Source of the DNA: Ochrobactrum sp. BTU1
GTDB lineage: Bacteria > Pseudomonadota > Alphaproteobacteria > Rhizobiales > Rhizobiaceae
Direction: 5' to 3'
DNA length: 64,000 bases
Assembly: GCA_018798825.1 (NCBI GenBank)
Contig: CP076355.1
Span: forward strand, 712,001-776,000
Shown here: piece after piece, positions 57,186-64,000 of the stretch
Position numbering within the stretch: position 1 is the stretch's first letter
Layout of the letters: each line of letters starts with the position of its first letter
The notes under the pieces: model-generated
Told to the model about the DNA's origin: nothing
What the model saw: the letters and a program-made list of their open reading frames with translations, nothing else
The model's database searches: none
Program-made: the position numbers and the translations under genes

Positions 57186-57766
57186 TCTCGTTTAGGCTCC
57201 TTCTTGGCCGCTGTTCTTCCGCGCCCCAGAGCGACGATCCTGTCGGTCGTTTCCAGAAAGCGTGTAACCTTGGCGCCAAGCGCCAGAAGACTGGTCAATC
57301 TGTCGGTGTCGAGTTTCTTGACGTCGTCGTACCAGTTGGTGAGCCGCTCAATCATCGCATACATGTCCTTCATGCGATCTTGAGCATAACGGTCGCCGGC
57401 GTCCTGAGGTTGTTCCATGAGAACTTCACGCAGGACCGACAAGGTCGGATCGATCTCGCGCTTCTTGCGCTCTTCAGCAAGCGTTCGCAAAATCACCCAC
57501 ACATCACCCGGCGTCGTGAAAAAGTCACGGCGATCGCCGGGGATATGCTTAAGCAACACCAGATTCCATCCCTGCAATTCGCGGATACCCATCGAGACGT
57601 TTGAGCGCGAAACACCTAGCGCATCAACAATATCATCCGCACACAGGGGTTCAGACGATAGATACAGCAACGCATAAATCTGCCCAACCGTGCGGTTGAT
57701 GCCCCAGCGGCTGCCCATCTCTCCGAAGTGGAGAACAAACGACTGAACAATTGGCGATAATTCCAA
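57182..57766 (-). CDS. GbsR/MarR-type transcriptional regulator of the cyd operon
   Basis: 194 aa. N-terminal winged helix-turn-helix (residues ~25-85: INRTVGQIYALLYLSSEPLC, VSRSNVSMGIRELQGW, wing LKHIPGDRRDFFTTP) of the GbsR/MarR class, then a helical C-terminal region likely for dimerisation. First gene of the cydDCABX operon, overlapping cydD by 4 nt, with an operator just upstream. Autoregulation and control of cytochrome bd are inferred. The signal is unknown; oxygen or a redox cue is likely, but the protein has no Cys. Confidence 0.83.
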   Translation of the reverse strand: MELSPIVQSFVLHFGEMGSRWGINRTVGQIYALLYLSSEPLCADDIVDALGVSRSNVSMGIRELQGWNLVLLKHIPGDRRDFFTTPGDVWVILRTLAEERKKREIDPTLSVLREVLMEQPQDAGDRYAQDRMKDMYAMIERLTNWYDDVKKLDTDRLTSLLALGAKVTRFLETTDRIVALGRGRTAAKKEPKRE

Positions 57767-57784
57767 GTTCTCTCTCCCGTAAAT

Positions 57785-57815
57785 TCTGAAGTTTCAGAAA
57801 ATACTGAAATTCAGA
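57785..57815. promoter_or_regulatory. Candidate operator of the cyd regulator
   Basis: Left arm TCTGAAGTTTCAG (57785-57797) and right arm CTGAAATTCAGA (57804-57815) are near-perfect inverted repeats around AAAATA. Each arm repeats TTCAG/CTGAA. It begins 19 bp upstream of the regulator start, where it would overlap the promoter or ribosome site. Confidence 0.6.
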
Positions 57816-57928
57816 TAATTCAAATGACATGAACCTTCAATCCGCATGTCTGGATGCAAGGCGCATATGGACAATTGGCCGCAGCTCTTAGCACTCCTCC
57901 AAATGCTTCAAGCCGATGCTTCCAACCA

Positions 57929-58282
57929 TCACTTCTGGTCGGAAGATGAAGGGAGCTCTTTGCTGTCGTGCGTTTGGTCCCGATGAATCACCGCGCGGCT
58001 GAGCAACATGAGCGTTACCGGCGTTGTGATGACCACAAAGACGGTAATCAACACTTCATGCAGAATCGGTCTGGATTGCAAGATGGAGAAAAACATGATC
58101 GAAGCAATCAAGATTCCGCCTGCACCGAACGAGGAACCGATTGTTGGCGCATGAATGCGTTCATAAAAACTCTTAAAACGAACAAGACCAATACATCCGA
58201 CGAGTGTCAGGAAAGAACCAGCGACAAGAAAAAATGAAATAATGATTGCAGCCCAGACGGGCAGATCAGCGGCTCCGATCAT
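57929..58282 (-). CDS. phaG: Multisubunit K+(Na+)/H+ antiporter subunit G
   Basis: 117 aa, MnhG/PhaG family, three hydrophobic helices with the conserved GCIGLVRFKSFYERIHAPTIG segment and a charged hydrophilic tail. Inner-membrane accessory subunit. Last gene of the operon; overlaps phaF by 4 nt. Confidence 0.92.
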   Translation of the reverse strand: MIGAADLPVWAAIIISFFLVAGSFLTLVGCIGLVRFKSFYERIHAPTIGSSFGAGGILIASIMFFSILQSRPILHEVLITVFVVITTPVTLMLLSRAVIHRDQTHDSKELPSSSDQK

Positions 58283-58560
58283 TCGATCACCTCCCCGCGC
58301 ATCAGGAATTTGGCAAGAGCGACCGTTGCAACAAATCCGAGTAGCGAAATAATCAGCGCGGCTTCAAAATAGATAACGCTGCCAGTCCGCATACCAAATG
58401 TGAGCAGAAGAAGAAGAGCATTGAGATAAAGCGCGTCGGTAGCAAGCACGCGGTCCTGCGCACGCGGACCTATAAGCAGGCGGTAGACAGCACAGCCCAT
58501 TGCTCCAATCAACATCACTTGTGCTGCGAGCAGCGACCAGAAAAGAATTACTGCGCTCAT
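58279..58560 (-). CDS. phaF: Multisubunit K+(Na+)/H+ antiporter subunit F
   Basis: 93 aa, three hydrophobic helices, MnhF/PhaF pattern YRLLIGPRAQDRVLATDALYLNA. Inner membrane. Overlaps phaE and phaG by 4 nt each. Confidence 0.92.
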   Translation of the reverse strand: MSAVILFWSLLAAQVMLIGAMGCAVYRLLIGPRAQDRVLATDALYLNALLLLLTFGMRTGSVIYFEAALIISLLGFVATVALAKFLMRGEVIE

Positions 58561-59072
58561 GCTGATTGCTCCTCTTTTACGACGTCTCTTGCTCCGAATA
58601 CGCGAATAAGTGGCCGCTCATAACGTTGCTTGATCGTTGTTCGCCAAGCCTTTGCATCTTCCAGATCCAAAACATGAATCGTCAAAGCTTTACGTGCGAC
58701 GTTGTAATCGACCCAAGCAGTGCCAGGCGTGGTCGTGATAATGCATGCAAGCACTGCAAGCGCAGTTCTGTTCTCCAGATCGAGCGGAATTACAACGAAG
58801 CCTGGATGACGCTCCTTTCGTGGTGACAAGATCAGTTTCACTACGGCAAGGTTCGATGTGAGAATATCGAGGCTGACAGCACCAAACAGCCAGATCATGG
58901 TTGGTATGGACCGCAAGTGGTTCTTCTGTGGCTGAAGTGCTGTCATGGCATGACAGGAAAGAAGAGCAACTAAGACGCCAAGAATTAGCTGCGCGCGTGT
59001 AAACCCGTTCAACAGAAGCCAAAAGAGGATCAGTGAAACGAAAAGCAGCGGGAAAGGTAGAATTTTTCTCAT
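58557..59072 (-). CDS. phaE: Multisubunit K+(Na+)/H+ antiporter subunit E
   Basis: 171 aa, MnhE family. Two N-terminal hydrophobic helices then a cytoplasmic domain with IPLDLENRTALAVLACIITTTPGT and VHVLDLEDA-like IHVLDLEDA. Overlaps phaD and phaF by 4 nt. Confidence 0.92.
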   Translation of the reverse strand: MRKILPFPLLFVSLILFWLLLNGFTRAQLILGVLVALLSCHAMTALQPQKNHLRSIPTMIWLFGAVSLDILTSNLAVVKLILSPRKERHPGFVVIPLDLENRTALAVLACIITTTPGTAWVDYNVARKALTIHVLDLEDAKAWRTTIKQRYERPLIRVFGARDVVKEEQSA

Positions 59073-60697
59073 TTTACCTCCACTTTCTCACGGCCCACAC
59101 GAGGTGCATTCAGGACGCTATCGATATAATCCTTTGGACTATGCAACGATCGGGCGGCTGCATCCATATATTGCATGGCTGGGCCAGCTGCGATTGTGAG
59201 CGCTAAACACGCGGCCAGAAGACCTGCTATTGGCACAACTTCGCGAACGAGAACGCGCGGGACATTACCCTCAAGTGACGCCCAGAAGGTGCGTATGCCG
59301 GTACGGGTCATCGCAATCAAAGCCGACAGACCAGATAGAAGAATAAGCGCGATTAGCGCCCAGCTTGCCGGGCTGACAGGCATTGCCAGTGTTGGGGCTG
59401 TTCCGTCGCCGTTGAACACGGCTGCGAGTATGAGGAACTTGGCAATAAAACCAGAGAATGGCGGCAGGCCGATCAGCAGAATTGCCACGATGGCAAAACA
59501 AGTTCCGAGGATAGCAAGCGTTGCAGGCAGGACCACGCCAACTTCCTCTTCATCGTCCTCTTCTTCATCGTCGCCATAGGCTTCCATAGTAACAGCGAGA
59601 ACGTTGGCAGCCGCATCCTGTCCGCGTTCGACCAGTTCGATCAGCAGGAAGAATGCTGCAATCGTCAATGTTGAGCTGACCATGTAAAAGAGTGCAGCGC
59701 CGGTCATAGCGGTATTGCCGCTGCCAATAGCTGCCAGCAGCGTCCCTGAAGAGACCAGAATGCTATAGCTTGCAAGACGTCCCATGGCCTGCGAAGCTAC
59801 AACGCCGATCAGACCAAAGGCCAGTGTGATCATGCCGCCGTAATAAAGCCAGTCACTGCCGAAACCGTATGAGTCCCCTGCTCCGATACCGAACATGAGC
59901 GGCGAAAGACGCAGTAGGACATAAATGCCCACCTTACTCATAATGGCAAAAATAGCAGCGATTGGAGCAGCCGCAGCCGTGTATGCGGGGACAAGCCAGA
60001 AATTGAGTGGCCACATACCCGCCTTCACCAGGAAGGCAACGGCAAGGATGGCAGCGCCTGCCTCCAACAGCATACGATCTTCTGGCGTAACCTGTGCAAC
60101 CTTCTGCGCAAGGTCGGCCATATTCAGCGTTCCGGTGACACCATAAATCAGACTGACGCCGATCAGGAACAATGACGATGCAACCAGATTGACGGCAATA
60201 TAATGCATACCGGCTTTCACGCGTGCAGGACCGGAGCCATGCAACGCCAACCCATAGGACGCTGCCAGCATGACTTCGAAGAAGACGAACAGGTTGAATA
60301 GATCGCCTGTCAGGAAGGCGCCGTTCAGACCCATCAGCAATAGCTGGAAAATCGTATGGAAATTCGGACTGGCCTTGTACCAATGCGCTAGTGCAAAACT
60401 GAGTGCGGCCATGGCAAGCACACTTGTCAACACCAGCATCAGCGCAGCAAGCCTGTCAAGAACGAGTACAATGCCAAATGGAGCTGGCCAGTTACCGATC
60501 AGATAAACATCGGCTGCCGGCGCTTTATCGCTTGCAACGCCCAGCAATGTGATAGCGATGGCAATCAGACCTATTATTGAGATCGAGTTGATGGCCATCT
60601 TCAGCTTGCGCTTGCGTTCGTCGAACATCAGCAGCAATGCGGCCGTTACCAGTGGCAGGAGAATGGGAGCGACGATGAGGTGTGATTTCCAATCCAT
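59069..60697 (-). CDS. phaD: Multisubunit K+(Na+)/H+ antiporter subunit D (NADH dehydrogenase ND4/ND5-like)
   Basis: 542 aa from ATG 60697, which has AGGAGA 7 nt upstream; two in-frame alternatives (ATG 60700, TTG 60703) lie too close. About 14 hydrophobic helices of the complex I antiporter fold, including LLLMGLNGAFLTGDLFNLFVFFEVMLAASY and KAGMWPLNFWLVPAY. Residues 376-385 are ten acidic residues in a row (DDEEEDDEEE), an unusual loop between helices. Confidence 0.93.
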   Translation of the reverse strand: MDWKSHLIVAPILLPLVTAALLLMFDERKRKLKMAINSISIIGLIAIAITLLGVASDKAPAADVYLIGNWPAPFGIVLVLDRLAALMLVLTSVLAMAALSFALAHWYKASPNFHTIFQLLLMGLNGAFLTGDLFNLFVFFEVMLAASYGLALHGSGPARVKAGMHYIAVNLVASSLFLIGVSLIYGVTGTLNMADLAQKVAQVTPEDRMLLEAGAAILAVAFLVKAGMWPLNFWLVPAYTAAAAPIAAIFAIMSKVGIYVLLRLSPLMFGIGAGDSYGFGSDWLYYGGMITLAFGLIGVVASQAMGRLASYSILVSSGTLLAAIGSGNTAMTGAALFYMVSSTLTIAAFFLLIELVERGQDAAANVLAVTMEAYGDDEEEDDEEEVGVVLPATLAILGTCFAIVAILLIGLPPFSGFIAKFLILAAVFNGDGTAPTLAMPVSPASWALIALILLSGLSALIAMTRTGIRTFWASLEGNVPRVLVREVVPIAGLLAACLALTIAAGPAMQYMDAAARSLHSPKDYIDSVLNAPRVGREKVEVK

Positions 60698-60699
60698 CA

Positions 60700-61038
60700 T
60701 CAATTCTCCTTGCCGTCGACATGGTCGGTACGTGTCATTCCGCGCGATGCGAGCAAAACGACAAGGAAAAGTGCGGTCATTGCAAAGCCGATTACGATAG
60801 CAGTCAACACCAGTGCTTGTGGCACCGGGTCTGTATATTGAGCTGCCTGAACATTGATACCGGAGTCAAGCACTGGTGGCGCATTGGTCCGTAAGCGGCC
60901 CATCGAAAAGATGAAAAGATTGACCGCATAGGATACGAGCGCCAGACCTATGGCCACCTGGAATGTACGTGGACGCAGAATAAGCCAAACGCCTGAGGAC
61001 ATAAGAACGCCGATTGCTATAGCGAGAACAAGTTCCAT
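60700..61038 (-). CDS. phaC: Multisubunit K+(Na+)/H+ antiporter subunit C (NuoK-like)
   Basis: 112 aa, three hydrophobic helices, MnhC/PhaC family with the IALALVSYAVNLFIFSMG-type second helix and DPVPQALVLTAIVIGFAMTA. Homologue of complex I subunit NuoK. Stop overlaps the phaD start; shares one base with phaAB. Confidence 0.92.
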   Translation of the reverse strand: MELVLAIAIGVLMSSGVWLILRPRTFQVAIGLALVSYAVNLFIFSMGRLRTNAPPVLDSGINVQAAQYTDPVPQALVLTAIVIGFAMTALFLVVLLASRGMTRTDHVDGKEN

Positions 61039-63953
61039 CAGTTCTCCTCCTTCGCAGCGGCTAATTTTTCGACACGGTGTTTACGGATGGATTGGTGAGC
61101 CAGCGCGATCAACATCAGTACTGTGGCACCCACAACCAGAGCAAATACGCCGATATCAAACAGAAGTGCACTCGCAATCGGCATTTTCCCGATATTTGGA
61201 ATGTCGGCATACTGGAAATAAGATGTCAGGAACGGGTAACCGAATATCCATGCTCCCGCTCCTGTCGCGGCAGAAACAAGTAAACCCATGCCGATCCAGC
61301 GTACCGGCAGGATACGTAGGTGATCTTCCACCCAGCGCGTACCAGCCGCAAGATATTGCAGGATAAACGCGATTGCCAAAGTTATACCCGCAGCAAACCC
61401 GCCACCCGGCAGATCATGACCACGCATGATCAGATGAACTGCAAGCACTATAATGACTGGGAAAAGCCACTGCATGATTACTGACGGCACTGCAAGATAA
61501 TCGGTGAGCGTTTCGCCCTTCTCGCGGTCTTCCATCGCCTCATCATATGCATCTTGAATCTTCTGTTGTGCGGTTGAACCCGTGCTGTCCGGTGCAGGGC
61601 GGAAACGACGCAGCAATGCAAAGATGGTGAGACCCACAATACCGAGAACGGCAATTTCACCAAAAGTATCAAAGGCGCGGAAATCAACCAGAGTTACGTT
61701 GACCACGTTCTTGCCGCCACCGCCTGAATAGGCGTTCTGTAAGAAATAATCACCGATACTCAAGGGCGATGGGCGGGTCATCATTGCATAGGAAATGATG
61801 AACACACCAACCCCGCTGCCAATCGCCAACGCAAAGTCACGATAGCGGCGTAGACGCGGACCAAACTTGACGGGGATCGGATCTGGATCTTCCCAACGCT
61901 TTGGCAGCCAGCGAAGCCCAAGCAGAAGAAGAACTGTCGTGACGATTTCTACGAGCAGCTGCGTGACCGCAAGATCCGGCGCAGAAAGCCAGACGAAGGT
62001 GATGCAGGTTATCAGCCCAGCGCCGCCGAGGAGTATAAGTGCGGCCAGGCGATGATACTTTGCCTGATAGGCCGCGCCAATCGCGCAGGCCCCACCCAAT
62101 ATCCATAGACCTGCGAAGATTGGGTCGACAGGTTGAGTACCCAGCATTCCGGAATGGATACCGTCTTCGAGAATTGGCCACGCGGCTGCGACCAGTGCAA
62201 CAGCAACAACAATACGCAGTTGCGGCTGCAGACGTCTTGTACTGAAGAAGCTTTCAGCCTTACGGGCCCAGTTCCACGAAAGCGTCACAAGCACGCGTTC
62301 GAAAATACGCTGTCCCTGCAAGTGGCGAAACAATGGAGGACCATCTTCACTTGTCGCAAGATAATTCTTCAACGCCCAGAACACGATGATACCGCCGATC
62401 ATCGCAACAAAGCTCATCATCAACGGCAGGTTGAAGCCATGCCAGACCGAAAGACTATATTGCGGTGTAGCATCGCCAAGCACGGATAGAACGGCTGAGT
62501 GTAAAAACGGGCCGATAGACAGTGCTGGAATGATGCCAATCAACAGGCAAAGCAGAACCAGCAATTCGATTGGGCGGCGCATCCAATGCGGCGGCTCATG
62601 CGGTTCTTTTGGCAAGTCGTGGGGCGGTGGCCCAAAGAAGGTCGAATAGATGAAGCGGATCGAATAGGCGACTGTGAAAATGCCCGCCACTGTTGCAACG
62701 TAAGGCGTGATCGTGTCGAGCCACGAAGCCATGTGTGTTTCAACGGCTTCGGCGAAAAACATTTCCTTGGAAATAAAGCCATTAAGCAATGGAACGCCGG
62801 CCATCGACGCACTGGCTACCATTGCCAGTGTGGCCGTATAGGGCATCGCTCGAGCGAGACCACTAAGCTTTCGCATGTCGCGCGTGCCGGTTTCATGATC
62901 GATAATGCCAGCCGCCATGAATAGCGATGCTTTAAAGATCGCATGGTTGACCATGTGGAAGATTGCAGCCACAGCAGCAAGCGGACTACCAAGGCTCAAA
63001 AGCGCTGTAATGAGACCAAGATTGCTGATGGTCGAATAGGCAAGCAAACCTTTGAGATCCTGCTGAAATACAGCGAAGAAGCTCGCGATCAACAACGTGG
63101 TCAAGCCCGCTAGACCCAGAATCCAAAACCATTCTTCAGTGCCAGCAAAAACCGGCCACAAACGCGCAAGCAGGAATACACCTGCTTTCACCATTGTCGC
63201 GGAATGCAGATAGGCCGAAACTGGCGTTGGGGCGGCCATCGCATTTGGCAGCCAGAAATGGAACGGGAACTGCGCGCTTTTTGTGAATGCGGCCAGGAGT
63301 ATGAGAACAAGTGCAACCACATAAAGCGGGTGCGTGCGAACAACATTTCCGGCTTCAAGAACCTTGTCTAGATCGTAGCTTCCAACGATATGACCTAACA
63401 GCAGCACGCCTGCGAGCAGACAGAAGCCGCCGATCCCTGTAACGGTGAGTGCCATACGTGCACCATCGCGGGCACTGGCATTCTGATACCAGTAGCCGAT
63501 GAGCAGGAATGAGAAAATACTTGTCAGTTCCCAGAAGACTGCGAGAAGAATGATATTACCCGAAAGCACCACGCCGAGCATCGCGCCCATAAAGGATAGC
63601 AGGAAAGAAAAGAAACGCGGGACCGGGTCTTCCGGCGACATATAATAGCGTGCGTAAATGACGACAAGCAAGCCAATGCCGGTAATCAACATGGCAAAGA
63701 GCCATGCAAATCCATCCATTCGCAACGTGATGTTGAGGCCGTAAGCAGGAAGCCACTCGATCGTGCCTCGAATGACCCCTCCATCTGAAACGATAGGATA
63801 AAGGCTCGCCGTTATGACGAATGCAACCATCGCGATCGCTGCGGTGAACCAAGCTGATCCTGTACGATCAACGCCTCTGAATAGACCTGTTATAGCGCTG
63901 CCAAGAAAGGGAAGAAGGACTAGCAAAAAAAGCATTCTGCCGTCCATCGTCAT
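61038..63953 (-). CDS. phaAB: Multisubunit K+(Na+)/H+ antiporter subunits A and B, fused
   Basis: 971 aa. Residues ~1-800 are MnhA/PhaA with many hydrophobic helices (ND5-like; LTSIFSFLLIGYWYQNASAR, FPFHFWLPNAMAAPTPVSAYLHSATMVKAGVFLLARLWP). Residues ~830-950 are the MnhB domain (DLPGGGFAAGITLAIAF). A single chain does the work of two genes, as in rhizobial Pha systems. AGGAGG lies 10 nt before ATG 63953. Exchanges cytoplasmic K+ or Na+ for protons; rhizobial PhaA-G supports K+ tolerance and alkaline adaptation. First gene of phaAB-C-D-E-F-G. Confidence 0.93.
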   Translation of the reverse strand: MTMDGRMLFLLVLLPFLGSAITGLFRGVDRTGSAWFTAAIAMVAFVITASLYPIVSDGGVIRGTIEWLPAYGLNITLRMDGFAWLFAMLITGIGLLVVIYARYYMSPEDPVPRFFSFLLSFMGAMLGVVLSGNIILLAVFWELTSIFSFLLIGYWYQNASARDGARMALTVTGIGGFCLLAGVLLLGHIVGSYDLDKVLEAGNVVRTHPLYVVALVLILLAAFTKSAQFPFHFWLPNAMAAPTPVSAYLHSATMVKAGVFLLARLWPVFAGTEEWFWILGLAGLTTLLIASFFAVFQQDLKGLLAYSTISNLGLITALLSLGSPLAAVAAIFHMVNHAIFKASLFMAAGIIDHETGTRDMRKLSGLARAMPYTATLAMVASASMAGVPLLNGFISKEMFFAEAVETHMASWLDTITPYVATVAGIFTVAYSIRFIYSTFFGPPPHDLPKEPHEPPHWMRRPIELLVLLCLLIGIIPALSIGPFLHSAVLSVLGDATPQYSLSVWHGFNLPLMMSFVAMIGGIIVFWALKNYLATSEDGPPLFRHLQGQRIFERVLVTLSWNWARKAESFFSTRRLQPQLRIVVAVALVAAAWPILEDGIHSGMLGTQPVDPIFAGLWILGGACAIGAAYQAKYHRLAALILLGGAGLITCITFVWLSAPDLAVTQLLVEIVTTVLLLLGLRWLPKRWEDPDPIPVKFGPRLRRYRDFALAIGSGVGVFIISYAMMTRPSPLSIGDYFLQNAYSGGGGKNVVNVTLVDFRAFDTFGEIAVLGIVGLTIFALLRRFRPAPDSTGSTAQQKIQDAYDEAMEDREKGETLTDYLAVPSVIMQWLFPVIIVLAVHLIMRGHDLPGGGFAAGITLAIAFILQYLAAGTRWVEDHLRILPVRWIGMGLLVSAATGAGAWIFGYPFLTSYFQYADIPNIGKMPIASALLFDIGVFALVVGATVLMLIALAHQSIRKHRVEKLAAAKEEN

Positions 63954-64000
63954 ACGCTAAAGGCCTCCTAGCCGAATTCTTGGGTTGATCCGAAGCCGGC

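Overview
The window looks like an alphaproteobacterial chromosome of the Brucellaceae/Rhizobiales type, most likely Brucella (formerly Ochrobactrum) or a close relative. This is inferred from protein content: a rhizobial rhamnose locus (rhaDI divergent from rhaRSTPQUK), a phaAB-type fused multisubunit cation/proton antiporter, rhizobial peptide ABC transporters with fused ATPases, and an FtsK with a long soluble N-terminus. No rRNA, tRNA, CRISPR array or prophage was seen. Nearly all sequence is coding and genes are packed into operons with 4-nt stop/start overlaps.

Layout. 1-3.8 kb: three-subunit membrane-linked FAD sugar/gluconate dehydrogenase (small subunit cut by the window edge, GMC flavoprotein, triheme cytochrome c), closed by a bidirectional terminator. 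3.9-10.9 kb (-): a peptide-type ABC importer operon (Tat-exported binding protein, two permeases, fused double ATPase) ending in a CocE/NonD serine hydrolase. 11.1-15 kb: small membrane protein, LysR regulator divergent from a DoxX / glutathionyl-hydroquinone reductase pair, second LysR. 15.1-17.7 kb: a ~2.5 kb insertion element of the ISNCY/IS1202 type with a frameshifted transposase, an unidentified passenger gene, imperfect terminal inverted repeats, a long flanking direct repeat and an adjacent dif-like (Xer) site. 18-25.1 kb (+): a second oligopeptide importer with two tandem binding-protein paralogues separated by a terminator, then permeases and a fused ATPase. 25.1-27.2 kb: Rrf2 regulator with a thioredoxin-reductase-like flavoprotein, then AlkB.

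27.3-38.2 kb: complete L-rhamnose system. RhaSTPQ import rhamnose, RhaU mutarotates it, RhaI isomerises, RhaK phosphorylates, and RhaD (aldolase fused to a dehydrogenase) cleaves and oxidises; DeoR-type RhaR has a strong operator candidate in the divergent promoter. 38.2-41 kb: MFS carrier divergent from a P1 (DmpA-type) peptidase. 41-45 kb: FtsK translocase, an unreported 59-codon ORF with its own promoter and terminator, and SURF1. 45.2-50.2 kb (-): branched-chain 2-oxoacid dehydrogenase operon (E1 alpha, E1 beta, E2, E3). 50.7-57.8 kb (-): gbsR-like regulator, cydD, cydC, cydA, cydB, cydX: cytochrome bd oxidase with its assembly exporter and a putative operator. 57.9-64 kb (-): phaAB-C-D-E-F-G antiporter.

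The most unusual part is the IS-type element with cargo next to a dif-like site (15.1-17.7 kb). Other points of note are the soluble FtsK N-terminus, the cyd operon headed by a GbsR/MarR-type regulator, and several well-defined but unassigned palindromic operators.
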